A DNA stretch of 64,000 nt, taken from Clostridium pasteurianum BC1. Its GTDB lineage: Bacteria > Bacillota > Clostridia > Clostridiales > Clostridiaceae. The position numbers and the translations under genes are program-made. Where the stretch lies: assembly GCF_000389635.1 (NCBI RefSeq), contig NC_021182.1, forward strand, positions 4,877,925 to 4,941,924, in the 5' to 3' direction. The first letter of the stretch is position 1. Each line of letters starts with the position of its first letter. Positions 1 to 9,306 of this stretch are shown here, piece by piece. Under the pieces are notes generated by a model. That model did not search any database. It saw only the letters and a list, made by a program, of their open reading frames with translations, and had not been told where the DNA came from.

Positions 1-168
1 TGAATAATGTAATTCATCTAAACTAAGTAATATAACAAAAATTTCACACAACGCACTTTATCAATAATACAATTTCTACACTATAACTAAAACCATGCAA
101 AACATATCTAAAGGCTTCAGTTTTACATGGTTTTAAATTATAGGGAAATGTACTAATCTCTATTTTAA

Positions 169-1203
169 TTATTCAATTTTTAGATATTCTTTTACATTAA
201 AATCAATTTCTTTACCTGTCCTAAGCAAGTTCCTCAATTCTAATATTTTATAATCAAACTTACTAAGCAGCTCAAGATTGTTTTTCTCAACTTCACTTGT
301 ATTTATTATCTTGCTGATGCCCCCATTTTTTATTACAATTCTCTTATTTCCCATTAGAGCCAGAATAGGATCATGAGTGGACATCAAAACTATTTTCTCC
401 TTTTTTACCAAGAACTCTATGGCCTTTTTTCTATCTACTCCTGCATTTTCAATTTCATCTATAAGTACAATGGGAGACTTGCTAAGTAGTGCAGTATCAG
501 CTATCATAAGTGCTCTAGACTGTCCTCCACTGAGTTGTGTAACTGGAACCTCCGGGGAAAATTTTTCTCCTGCCAAATCATTGGCACATTTTATTATAGC
601 CTCTACTATTTCTTCAACATTTTCAATTTTACGACTTTTCGCATGTCTTGTAATAAATTCTGAAGTGCTTACATCCATAATAAAATTCATATTTTGCGAT
701 AATTGTGCAATAAGCTTATTTTCTATGGAAAAACGTTTATCTTCCTCTGGTACCTTACCATTCACAAGTATTTGCCTTTTAGTTGGGGTATCGCCCTGAG
801 CCAGACATTCAATATCTTCTAACAATCTGCTTTTACCTGAACCCGTAGGACCTACTATTGAAATTATTTCTCCTTTTTTTAAGGTTATACTTATGTTTTC
901 TCTTTCCTTAAGCTTATTATATCCTCCAATTATAGTTACAGAATGTACTCCATCACTTTCATTATCATCTAATTTACCCATGTCCTTCATAAAGGCAATA
1001 AAATTATCGGATATCTGCTCTCTTCCAATACCAAGATTATCTAAAACTTCATCTGAAAAACTGGCTTCCAATTCTTTTATTGTCAGCTTCCTATCAAATT
1101 CTTTTAATCCAATAGAGTCAAAAAAATTTATTGCATAAGGATATTTATTAATTAAATCTGTTATTACCATAGATAACAATTCTTCATTTATAGTATTGTC
1201 CAT
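169..1203 (-). CDS. ABC-type ATPase with extra N-terminal domain
   Basis: This is a soluble ABC ATPase of 344 residues. The nucleotide-binding core has a Walker A GPTGSGKS near residue 118, a signature LSGGQ near 224, a Walker B IVLIDE near 245 and an H-loop in STHD near 277. About 85 residues precede the ATPase; their DLINKYPYAINFFDSIG pattern resembles the DUF1858/RIC-type small helical domain. I chose the ATG at 1203 because AAGGTGGG lies six bases before it, whereas an ATG six bases further upstream has no room for a ribosome site. No permease lies nearby, so ordinary import is doubtful. It is the third gene after a leaderless binding protein and a GTPase, with 12 bases between it and the GTPase. 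The true substrate is unknown. Confidence 0.85.
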   Translation of the reverse strand: MDNTINEELLSMVITDLINKYPYAINFFDSIGLKEFDRKLTIKELEASFSDEVLDNLGIGREQISDNFIAFMKDMGKLDDNESDGVHSVTIIGGYNKLKERENISITLKKGEIISIVGPTGSGKSRLLEDIECLAQGDTPTKRQILVNGKVPEEDKRFSIENKLIAQLSQNMNFIMDVSTSEFITRHAKSRKIENVEEIVEAIIKCANDLAGEKFSPEVPVTQLSGGQSRALMIADTALLSKSPIVLIDEIENAGVDRKKAIEFLVKKEKIVLMSTHDPILALMGNKRIVIKNGGISKIINTSEVEKNNLELLSKFDYKILELRNLLRTGKEIDFNVKEYLKIE

Positions 1204-1215
1204 AAGCATCCCACC

Positions 1216-1899
1216 TTAAAGAACCATTTTTTTAATATTTCCATTCTGATATTCCTTACCTATTTTAGTTTGACCAAGGCAATAGGAACAAACTGCAGCA
1301 GGCATAGGAAATCTTAATCTTTTGTTGGTAATTTCACTTATAACATTGCCATCCTTTAAGTTTTTACTTAAAGCATATGCTCCCTGCCCTGTTATTCCAT
1401 TGACAAAAACTATTTTTGCTTTAGGATTAGCCTGCTTTATTTCAAAGGCAAATACCTCTCTCTCTGCTTGAGAAACTATGTCTCCCTTTGTCACTACTAC
1501 TATATCTGCAAATTTAAGCATTGGACCTATTTTTTTAGGAGTATTTATACCAGATAAATTATCAATAACGCATACAGCAGGTATCTCTTTTATATGCGGT
1601 GAACACCTATTGCAAAGTCCTGCACTTTCACTTATAAGTATATCTAAGCCTTCTTCTATTCCCCAATTTACACATTCTTCAATATTGCTTACAAAAAAAT
1701 GATCGGGGCAAAGATTTCCTGATAATCCTACCTTTACAGGAACACCAATCTTTTCATACAACACATCATCATAGGATGATAGACAATCAAACTTAATAAC
1801 ACCTATTTTAGTTCCCTCTTCCTTTAAAAGTTCAATGGTCTTTATAATCACTGAAGTTTTTCCAGAAGATGGAGGCCCAGATACGGTAATTAATTTCAT
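1216..1899 (-). CDS. HypB/UreG-like SIMIBI P-loop GTPase
   Basis: The product has 227 residues. It starts with the P-loop GPPSSGKTS (about residues 8-16), carries ESAGLCNRCSPH in the middle and VTKGD as a base-recognition motif, and ends in a cysteine pair AVCSYC. These are marks of the SIMIBI GTPases that deliver metals or insert cofactors (HypB, UreG, CobW relatives). The cysteines suggest metal binding, which is inference. The start at 1899 lies just after the stop of the upstream gene and has GGAG 12 bases before it; an in-frame ATG at 1917 lacks a ribosome site. It is translationally coupled to the binding-protein homologue upstream. The target enzyme is not visible here. Confidence 0.75.
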   Translation of the reverse strand: MKLITVSGPPSSGKTSVIIKTIELLKEEGTKIGVIKFDCLSSYDDVLYEKIGVPVKVGLSGNLCPDHFFVSNIEECVNWGIEEGLDILISESAGLCNRCSPHIKEIPAVCVIDNLSGINTPKKIGPMLKFADIVVVTKGDIVSQAEREVFAFEIKQANPKAKIVFVNGITGQGAYALSKNLKDGNVISEITNKRLRFPMPAAVCSYCLGQTKIGKEYQNGNIKKMVL

Positions 1900-1904
1900 A
1901 TCAA

Positions 1905-2930
1905 TCACACTCTCCATTTTTTAATTTTACTTTTCCATTCATTTATAAACATGGTGTTTGTTGTATTTCTTATCTCATCCATGCTGTTTTCCCTTATATA
2001 GTCCCAACCCAACCATTTAAATTTTGCACCTTCTGGTAATTTATTATCTACCTTTGGGTTCAAGGATGGGAAATAACTATCTGCAAGCTTACTGCCAAGT
2101 TCTTCTCCTAAAGCAAAATTTATAAGAGCATCCATTTGTGAAATTTTAGATTCTTTTGCAAGTACACACATAGGATTAATAAGCGCTCCATCTTCTGGCC
2201 ACACTATAGCAGTTTTTTCTGTATTAGGACATGTTTTAGCAAAAAACCATGACATAATATAAATTGCTGCACCTTCAGTATTCATTGTTCCGGCTGTCTT
2301 TGACATTTTAGATGGATGCCAAAGATTCTTTGTATTCTGCACCAATTTTTTTACTCCAGCTTCTCCATATTCTTTATAAATATACAATGCAGCTGAATCA
2401 CTTAATTCCTCTGGTGTTCCCCCTACTATTATATTGTTCTTATAAATAGGATTTAATAAATCATCCCAAGATTTAGGCATCGGAAGATCCTTTAATTTAT
2501 TTTTATCTACAAGTATTACACTTGGAGAAACGGCATACATATTATATACATCCTTAGGATCAACACATCCTGCCTCTAAAAATTCTTTATTTATATTTTC
2601 ACCTCTGACAGCTTTAAAGTATCCTTTATCTGCTAGGGTATTCATAAATCCTTTTTTAAATTCATCCTTAAAGCCATTAGCTGCCATAACATCTGGAAAA
2701 TCATCTATATTATTTGCTTCCCATATACTGCTAAGATCAGCCTTACAACTACAGCCTGATGGAACGTAAGCCTTTAAGGTTATCTCCTTTTTATTTTTAT
2801 ATTCTGTTACTGCCTTCTCAAGCTCCTCTTTAAAAGTCTGCCTTACACTGCATGCTATTATACCCAAGAAGTTCAAATCATTTAAATTACAATCGTCATC
2901 CAATAGGATACTATCCTGCATTAAATCCAT
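1905..2930 (-). CDS. Substrate-binding-protein homologue lacking a signal peptide
   Basis: The 341-residue product has the look of a type 2 periplasmic binding protein of the iron/polyamine class (KSWDDLLNPIYKNNIIVG, EGAAIYIMSWFFAK, WPEDGALINPMCVLAKES). It begins MDLMQDSILLDDDCN with no hydrophobic leader and no lipobox, so it should stay in the cytoplasm. Its N-terminal half has several cysteines, including GCSCKAD near residue 59. AGGAGG lies nine bases before the ATG. It overlaps the GTPase region and is followed by an ABC ATPase, an order that mimics a transporter but without a permease. The role is unknown; a cytoplasmic metal or cofactor carrier is possible. Confidence 0.75.
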   Translation of the reverse strand: MDLMQDSILLDDDCNLNDLNFLGIIACSVRQTFKEELEKAVTEYKNKKEITLKAYVPSGCSCKADLSSIWEANNIDDFPDVMAANGFKDEFKKGFMNTLADKGYFKAVRGENINKEFLEAGCVDPKDVYNMYAVSPSVILVDKNKLKDLPMPKSWDDLLNPIYKNNIIVGGTPEELSDSAALYIYKEYGEAGVKKLVQNTKNLWHPSKMSKTAGTMNTEGAAIYIMSWFFAKTCPNTEKTAIVWPEDGALINPMCVLAKESKISQMDALINFALGEELGSKLADSYFPSLNPKVDNKLPEGAKFKWLGWDYIRENSMDEIRNTTNTMFINEWKSKIKKWRV

Positions 2931-3125
2931 ATTAAATTACCTCCTAAAATACTATAATTTTTTTAACTTATACATATAATTATACGCAACACAGGATGTC
3001 TTAGATACATACTAATCTATTCTTTTTTTAATTTAGGTATATAAAAATAAATAACAACATTAATCTAGTGGACAGCTATTTTTTAAAGATGACCTAATAT
3101 AATTTACAATTTAAATATTATGTTG

Positions 3126-3971
3126 CTAAATTTTTGTTATGCTAGTTCCCACATCAATAGGTTTACCAAAATAAACCCATGTAGTTGAAATAGCATCCAC
3201 GCCAGTTTTTGCATATTCTTCAACATTGCCAGAATTAATTCCGCCAGTTCCTATAAGTGTTATACTACTGTCAATATTTCTTATTTCCTCAACCATATGC
3301 TTTAACTCACTAGGAGGAACTTTATCAAACTGTATACCATCCACTCCAGCTTTGCCAAGTTTTATGACATCCTCTAAAAAATCCACTTCAACAATAATCT
3401 TTTTCTCACAAGTCTTAGACTTTATATTTTCAAGCTTTGAGATTAATCCATCTACTCCACCAATAAAATTCATGTGCTGTTTAAAAATCAATATGGTTTC
3501 AGATAAGCCAAGCCTATGAGGATATGCGCCTCCCGCTATAGCCGCCTTTATTGATAGTTCTTTAGTCCCAGGAAATATCTTTCTTGTTGTAAAAAGTTCA
3601 ATTTTAGGATTAACACTTTTAGCCGCATCAACTAAATTTCTAGTTCTAGTTGCTATACCCGAACAATATTCAAGTATATTTGAAGAAAGCTTCCAGGCCA
3701 TATGTAGGGACTCTGCATAACCTTCACCTTCTAAAACAGTCTGCCCTGGCAAAACGGCAGTTCCACTGGCTATGTGTGCTTTAACCTGAATATTAAGTTT
3801 ATGAAATATTCTAATTATCTCTTCCGTACCACTAATTACAGCATTTTCTCTGGAAACAAATTTTATATTGCCCTTTTCTTTTCCTATATTCAAAACCAAA
3901 GTAGTTAAATCAATATATGGTATATCCTCTTTAATAAACTTATCTATAGTTTCATCTGAAATATATAACAT
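3126..3971 (-). CDS. modD: ModD family protein (nicotinate-nucleotide pyrophosphorylase-like)
   Basis: The 281-residue product belongs to the ModD branch of the quinolinate phosphoribosyltransferase fold. ELFTTRKIFPGTKELSIKAA, GGAYPHRLGLSETILIF and GIQFDKVPPSELKHMVEEI match the TTRK and HRL landmarks of that family, and the C-terminal half has the GTGGINSGNVEEYAKTGVD phosphate-binding barrel segment. The start at 3971 is supported by GTGGGGGAT six bases upstream; an in-frame ATG at 3995 has a poorer site. ModD is often encoded with molybdate transport genes, but its reaction is not established. It lies 195 bases upstream of the binding-protein/GTPase/ATPase genes on the same strand and probably belongs with them. 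Confidence 0.8.
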   Translation of the reverse strand: MLYISDETIDKFIKEDIPYIDLTTLVLNIGKEKGNIKFVSRENAVISGTEEIIRIFHKLNIQVKAHIASGTAVLPGQTVLEGEGYAESLHMAWKLSSNILEYCSGIATRTRNLVDAAKSVNPKIELFTTRKIFPGTKELSIKAAIAGGAYPHRLGLSETILIFKQHMNFIGGVDGLISKLENIKSKTCEKKIIVEVDFLEDVIKLGKAGVDGIQFDKVPPSELKHMVEEIRNIDSSITLIGTGGINSGNVEEYAKTGVDAISTTWVYFGKPIDVGTSITKI

Positions 3972-4569
3972 TGTATCCCCCACTTTAAAATCCATCTATT
4001 TTATTATACTCCATTCCCAGAATTTTTTTTACTTTTTAGTACTCTTATTTCTAATAAGGCATCTGAAGATAAACAGTAAGTCAAAGATGTGACGTATGTT
4101 TTAAATCATGCAAGGAAACAGGGTTTGATGATAGTATAATGCTATCTGAAGGTTCTGTTGACGCAGTATGATGCAAAGTAGGCTATCATACTGACTAGTT
4201 ATTTCTTTACCATGCCTAAATACTCTCAGCAAGATTCCTTGAATAAAAGATATAACATAAAAAGATTTCAAATTCAGTAGCAATTAAATTCTATTTAGTC
4301 ATGTTACTATAAATTATAACCAATTTATCGCAAAAATCAAGTTGTATATATTAATTTATCATTAATATATAGATTTTATTAGCAAAACATTAAATAATAT
4401 CTAAAAATATTATTTTTGTTTAAGATTCACCTATAATAATAAACTTAATTATTAATGGTAGCTATATTTCTATTTCATTAATTTTTTTCATAAGAACCTT
4501 ATCATCTTTTTCTACCTTGGGTAAAAGCTCATCCTTTTTTTCATCCTTATATAATTTAAGCCAACCTTT
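3972..4569. other. Non-coding stretch with hairpins
   Basis: No convincing gene lies here. A perfect 9-bp inverted repeat CAGTATGAT/ATCATACTG occurs near 4161-4189, and a smaller one GATAG/CTATC near 4133-4149. The part next to topB (4462-4569) continues that gene's frame after its stop and still looks coding. Confidence 0.5.
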
Positions 4570-6729
4570 TTATTTTATAAACTCAATTTTCCAATTATAA
4601 TATCCAGTTTCTTCATTTAATATATACTTAAAATAGGCTGAAAATGTTGTCCCTTTTTTACTCCTTAGATTTCTAAATCCAACTTTACCATTTTTAAGTA
4701 ATAATTTAACCATTTCCTTAGAAACCTTTTTACCAAAAGATTGGATATATTTATCATCCTTCCAAATTGTAAACCTACATCCATTTTTCCAATTAGTACA
4801 TCCGAATCCCTTCTCATTTTCTACTATGGGATTCCCACATATAGGGCATATTCCTATGCATTCTGTTCCCTCTGCCAGTTCTACTTTAAAATTCTTTAAC
4901 ATCGATGTATCTTTTTTTATAGAATCTATTGCATTGATAGTAAATTCTTTAATCATATTCAAGAAATCATCTTTTTTAAATTTCTCTTTTTCTATATCTG
5001 ATAGTGTTTTTTCAAGCCTTCCAGTATATTCTAAGTCTAAGAGTTCTTTTGCTGGAAAGATTTCTATTAAGGTTTTACCTAAATCTGTACAGGTAAGACT
5101 TTTCCCTTTTGCCTTAATATATGATGCATCTTTTAGTTTTTTAATTGTTTCAGCTCTTGTAGCTGGAGTTCCTATACTAAATCCACTTAATATTGCAGCC
5201 ATCATCTCTTCTGAATCTTCTTCATCTTTAAAACTCTTCCCACATGTCTCCATAACTCTTAAAAGCGTCTTTTCAGTATGAAGTTTAGGTGGTTTTTTAG
5301 TAATCGCATTTACTCTACTATCAACTACATCTACAATTTCTTTCTCTGATACCATTGGTAAAATAGTATCCTTGCTTTCCATTTTCTCAACAATATGCCA
5401 TCCTTGAATTGTTTGAACTTTTCCCCTTGATATGAATATTCCTTTAATTGTACTCTCATTAACTTTAGATACAAGTTTAGTTTCTTCATATTCAGCTATT
5501 GGTAGAAACTGCATTATAAATCTACTTTTTATTGCATTATAAACAATTTCTTCATCTTTACTTAATCCAGTGGGTTTCATGTAGGTTGGAACTATAGCAC
5601 TATGACTTTCTACCTTTGAATTATCAAATATTCTTTTATTATCAACAAACTTAATCTGGCTTTCATATGGTAATCCTGTTTTTAATACATCTAAAACTTT
5701 TTTAGTTCTTTCTTTTAAACTCTCCTCTAATGCAACACTGCCTGTTCTTGGATATGTTGTGAATTTTTTTTCATAAAGTGCTTGAGCAACTTTCAATACT
5801 TTATCAGATGTCCAGCCTTTGTACTTGCTTGTGATGTATCCTTGAAGATTTGATAGATTAAATAGCAGTGGTGCATAGTCTTTTTTCTTCTCTACTTGCT
5901 TTTCTATAATCTCTGCATTTTTATCTTTTAAAAGTTTAATTATATTTTCTGGAATTTCTTTATCATCAAATTTTTCATTGTCATTTTCATAATAAATTCC
6001 TTCAAATTCTTCATTATCTTTTGTTTTAAAAGTTGCTATTAATTTATAATAAGTAGATGATTTAAAGTTTTCTATTTCTTTATCTCTGTCATAAATAATC
6101 TTTAGAGTTGGTAACAAAACTCTCCCTATGTTTAATATCTTCTTATCATTAGGATTATATCTTAATGTTGCTACAGATGTTAAATTTATTCCTAAAATCC
6201 AATCTGCCCATTGTCTACTAATACCTGCATCTTGCAATGATTGCATTTCTTTGTTAGGCTTTAAATTTGCCATTCCTTTTTTTACTTCTTCTGCTGTCCA
6301 CTCATTCAATAATATTCTAAATACAGGTTTTTTTTCATTTAAATATAAAAATAATTCATCCCCAATAACCTGTCCTTCCCTATCAAAATCTGTTGCTGAT
6401 ATAATTGCATCTACATCATTTCTATCTATTAAATTTTTTATTATATTGAGTTGTTTTTGAGCGCCCTTATCCACAGAAGCTCTATCTACACTATCACATT
6501 TGACTTTATACTGAAACTTTTCTGGAATAAACGGAAACTTTTCAAGTCTCCAACTTCTCATATTTTCATCATAATCTTTAGCATCATATAATTGCAAAAG
6601 ATGACCAAATGCCCATGTAATTAAATAGTCATCCCCCTCAAAATAACCATCCTTTCTCATTTTTATATGGAAAGCATCTGCAATATTTTTGGCTACCGAA
6701 GGTTTCTCTGCTATTATAACTTTTCTCAT
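4570..6729 (-). CDS. topB: DNA topoisomerase III (type IA)
   Basis: The 719-residue enzyme relaxes or decatenates DNA by cutting one strand through a 5'-phosphotyrosine link. The TOPRIM domain is at the N-terminus (AEKPSVAKNIADAF near 7-20, acidic DFDREGQ at 114-120). The catalytic tyrosine is Y326 in TTYPRTGS. The C-terminal 90 residues hold a short zinc-finger-like block, CPICG followed by CTNWKNGC, fewer fingers than TopA. Length fits the Firmicute TopB family. It is a single gene on the minus strand. Beyond its TAA, the same frame stays open for 36 more lysine-rich codons (4462-4569). Confidence 0.95.
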   Translation of the reverse strand: MRKVIIAEKPSVAKNIADAFHIKMRKDGYFEGDDYLITWAFGHLLQLYDAKDYDENMRSWRLEKFPFIPEKFQYKVKCDSVDRASVDKGAQKQLNIIKNLIDRNDVDAIISATDFDREGQVIGDELFLYLNEKKPVFRILLNEWTAEEVKKGMANLKPNKEMQSLQDAGISRQWADWILGINLTSVATLRYNPNDKKILNIGRVLLPTLKIIYDRDKEIENFKSSTYYKLIATFKTKDNEEFEGIYYENDNEKFDDKEIPENIIKLLKDKNAEIIEKQVEKKKDYAPLLFNLSNLQGYITSKYKGWTSDKVLKVAQALYEKKFTTYPRTGSVALEESLKERTKKVLDVLKTGLPYESQIKFVDNKRIFDNSKVESHSAIVPTYMKPTGLSKDEEIVYNAIKSRFIMQFLPIAEYEETKLVSKVNESTIKGIFISRGKVQTIQGWHIVEKMESKDTILPMVSEKEIVDVVDSRVNAITKKPPKLHTEKTLLRVMETCGKSFKDEEDSEEMMAAILSGFSIGTPATRAETIKKLKDASYIKAKGKSLTCTDLGKTLIEIFPAKELLDLEYTGRLEKTLSDIEKEKFKKDDFLNMIKEFTINAIDSIKKDTSMLKNFKVELAEGTECIGICPICGNPIVENEKGFGCTNWKNGCRFTIWKDDKYIQSFGKKVSKEMVKLLLKNGKVGFRNLRSKKGTTFSAYFKYILNEETGYYNWKIEFIK

Positions 6730-7296
6730 ATTTTAGTTTTCCCTTCTATTTTTCTTATATTTTTTATAGGCATTACCTTATTATTCTTTTTAATGTGGCA
6801 ATTAAAAGGATATTATAAATTTAATTAAAAGTGTTAACTTTTTTATTAAGCTTTTATCTGTACAGCATATTAAAACATTTTCTTAATAATTCATAAACTA
6901 ATCTATTACTACATATAAGTTAGAATAAATTATATTCACTAGTAAAATAGCTATTTCAATTTAAAATTTATATCTAATATATTTTAACAGTTTTCTCGAT
7001 AAATTTGAAATATTATAATACTGCATGATATGTATTAAATCTAGATTTGGCAAGTAAGCATATGAAGTATTGATATTTTTATACTTATTTGTAAAGCCTT
7101 ATGAACTTCCCAGTCATCTAAAAATAAATACTTGCATTATAGGTTTATCATGATGTATCTTATATTATGATTATAGACATAATGGTGAAATTAAATCTAT
7201 ACTATGATTAAGCCACAAATTGTTTTTTTAAGATACTTAATCACCAATTATTAAATAACCAAATATTAATTTTTCAAACAACATGGAGGAATAAAA
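6730..7296. other. Divergent intergenic region, topB/ldh
   Basis: This very AT-rich stretch separates divergent genes and should hold both promoters. I see no gene, no long repeat and no clear Rex-type operator upstream of ldh. Confidence 0.4.
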
Positions 7297-8259
7297 ATGA
7301 AACCTAGCAAAAATAAAATTGTAGTTATTGGAGCTGGTATGGTAGGTGCTGCTGTTATGAATTCACTCCTAACACTAGGACTAGTATCAGAAATAGTTGT
7401 AATTGATAACAATAAAGACAAAGCACAAGGAGAAGCCCTTGATTCAAGTCACACTACCTCCTTTGCCTATAGCCCTAATGTTTCAGTAAGAGTTGGAGAT
7501 TATGAAGATTGCAAAAATGCCCAGATTATTGTAATGACAGCTGGCCCAAGTTTAAAGCCAGGGGAAACTCTAGATAGAATGCTATTAGCAAATAAAAATG
7601 TAGTTGTAATGAATGAAGTTATGAGTTCTATAACTAAATATACTAAAGATGCAGTAATAATTATTGTAACGAACCCAGTAGATATTGTAACCTATTTAGC
7701 TCAAAATCATTTTGATTACCCAAAAGAAAAAATTATAGGCACAGGTACTCTCCTTGACACTGCAAGACTTAGAAGAATAATCGCTAAAAATTATTCTGTA
7801 GATACTAAAAATGTACACGGATATCTACTTGGTGAACACGGCGGCAGTGCCTTTGCGGCTTGGAGCGGCATAAGTATATCAAGTATTCCTGCTGATAAAT
7901 TTGATACAGTTTTTGAATCCTGTGACCCTATAGATCATGAGAAAGTAGTTAAAGAAGCTAAGGATATAGGCTTAGAAATACTAAAATTAAAGGGCTACAC
8001 AAGTTCAGGTATTGCCATGAGTGTTAATAGAATTGTAAAAGCCATATTACTTAATGAATTTAGTATACTTCCAGTTTCTACAACACTAGAAGGGGAATAT
8101 GGTATAAAAAATGTAGCTTTAAGTATGCCTTGTATTATTTCAAGTGAAGGCATAAGTAAAAAGTTAGAAGTACCTCTTACTAAAGATGAAGTAGATATGC
8201 TAAAGTATAGTGCTAACAATATTGGAAAAATATTAGATAAATTAGCTATAAGAAAATAG
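7297..8259 (+). CDS. ldh: L-lactate dehydrogenase (L-2-hydroxycarboxylate dehydrogenase family)
   Basis: The enzyme (320 residues) interconverts pyruvate and L-lactate with NADH in the cytoplasm. GAGMVGAAVMNS near residues 12-23 binds NAD, ITNPVDI-type VTNPVDI binds the cofactor ribose, DTARLRR carries the Asp/Arg pair, and GEHGGS holds the catalytic His. GGAGG lies eight bases before the ATG. Two sites differ from classical LDH: AGPSLKPGETLDR replaces the Q-KPGETR specificity loop, and GEHGGS replaces GEHGDS. This pattern recalls, from memory, the Selenomonas-type LDH and hydroxyisocaproate dehydrogenases, so a broader 2-oxoacid range is possible. It is monocistronic, ending in a dispersed repeat and a bidirectional terminator. 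Confidence 0.9.
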   Translation: MKPSKNKIVVIGAGMVGAAVMNSLLTLGLVSEIVVIDNNKDKAQGEALDSSHTTSFAYSPNVSVRVGDYEDCKNAQIIVMTAGPSLKPGETLDRMLLANKNVVVMNEVMSSITKYTKDAVIIIVTNPVDIVTYLAQNHFDYPKEKIIGTGTLLDTARLRRIIAKNYSVDTKNVHGYLLGEHGGSAFAAWSGISISSIPADKFDTVFESCDPIDHEKVVKEAKDIGLEILKLKGYTSSGIAMSVNRIVKAILLNEFSILPVSTTLEGEYGIKNVALSMPCIISSEGISKKLEVPLTKDEVDMLKYSANNIGKILDKLAIRK

Positions 8260-8275
8260 CATTTTTATTTTAGAT

Positions 8276-8366
8276 TTATCCGATGACTAGCCGCTGTAGC
8301 ACTTCCCTGGATAATTCATCTAAACTCAGTGGGAATACAAACTCCCACTGAGTAAGATTCATTGAT
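8276..8366 (+). repeat. Dispersed structured repeat, copy 1
   Basis: This copy begins TTATCCGATGACTAGCCGC, closes with GGATAA (a 6-bp outer stem), and continues into the hairpin ACTCAGTGGGA/TCCCACTGAGT flanked by ATCT/AGAT. Related copies are at 11666, 21482, 32128 and 43952. It lies between the convergent ldh and accA genes. Confidence 0.75.
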
Positions 8367-8430
8367 AGCAATATATATAGTAACTTTTGAAGTTATTACA
8401 TTATACCATAACAAGTTAGAATGTAAAAAA

Positions 8431-8446
8431 ACTGCCTAATGGCAGT
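8431..8446. terminator. Bidirectional terminator between ldh and accA
   Basis: ACTGCC TAAT GGCAGT forms a 6-bp stem with a T-run on the plus side and an A-run before it, so it can end both ldh and the fatty-acid operon. Confidence 0.8.
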
Positions 8447-8469
8447 CTTTTTTGTTATTAATACTTATT

Positions 8470-9288
8470 TTATTCAATAACTTTACCTATTTTTCTGAAT
8501 CTATCATATCTCTCTTGCAAAAGAATCTTTTCATCCTTATCTATAAGTTTGGGAAGTTCTTCAAGCAATGTATTTTTTATATTATTACACATAAGATTTA
8601 AATCTGTATGCGCTCCACCCTCTGGTTCACTTATAACTTTTTCTATAATATCATATCCCTTTAAATCCTGCGCAGTTATCTTCATAACCTCTGCGGCCTC
8701 TTTAGCTCTTTTTGCATCCTTCCACAAAATAGAAGCAAAACCTTCTGGAGAAAGTACAGAGTAAATAGAATTTTCAAGCATCCACACTTGATCTGCCACT
8801 GCTAAAGCAAGTGCTCCACCACTTCCACCTTCACCAATAAATATAGATATTATGGGAGTTTTAAGAGAAGACATTACCATAAGATTTTTAGCTATAGCCT
8901 CACCTTGACCTCTTTCCTCGGCACCTATACCACAATAGGCTCCTGGTGTGTCTACAAAGCAAATAATCGGCCTTTTAAATTTCTCTGCCTGCTTCATTAG
9001 TCTGAGAGCTTTTCTATAGCCCTCTGGGTTTGGCATACCGAAATTTCTCTTTATGTTTTCTTTAGTATCCCTTCCCTTTTGCTGACCTATTACCGTAACA
9101 GATACTCCATTAATAGTAGCCAGACCTCCAACAATAGCAGCATCATCTCCAAAGAGCCTATCCCCATGAAGTTCTATAAAGGAATCAAATATATTATCTA
9201 TATAATCAAGTGCCGTAGGTCTTTCTACTTTTCTTGCAATGGTAAGTCTTTCCCAAGCAGATAGCGTTTTTATATCCTTATTATCCAA
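8470..9288 (-). CDS. accA: Acetyl-CoA carboxylase carboxyltransferase subunit alpha
   Basis: AccA (272 residues) forms with AccD the enzyme that moves the carboxyl group from carboxybiotin to acetyl-CoA, giving malonyl-CoA. The crotonase-like core is clear: [22 protein letters not shown] and [19 protein letters not shown]. The start is a TTG at 9288 with GAGGTG seven bases before it. It is the last gene of the fatty-acid operon, 18 bases after accD, and is followed by a bidirectional terminator. Length is a little below the 315-320 residues of proteobacterial AccA but normal for Firmicutes. Confidence 0.95.
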   Translation of the reverse strand: MDNKDIKTLSAWERLTIARKVERPTALDYIDNIFDSFIELHGDRLFGDDAAIVGGLATINGVSVTVIGQQKGRDTKENIKRNFGMPNPEGYRKALRLMKQAEKFKRPIICFVDTPGAYCGIGAEERGQGEAIAKNLMVMSSLKTPIISIFIGEGGSGGALALAVADQVWMLENSIYSVLSPEGFASILWKDAKRAKEAAEVMKITAQDLKGYDIIEKVISEPEGGAHTDLNLMCNNIKNTLLEELPKLIDKDEKILLQERYDRFRKIGKVIE

Positions 9289-9306
9289 TGCACATCACCT
9301 CAATTC

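Noticed and set aside
4101-4283. A 60-codon minus-strand frame in the gap upstream of modD
   Set aside because: It covers a 9-bp perfect hairpin, lacks a ribosome site and has no recognisable domain, so it is more likely non-coding.
6730-7296. Rex operator upstream of ldh
   Set aside because: No TTGTTAANNNNTTAACAA-like site is present at the right distance; the only GTTAAC lies far upstream.
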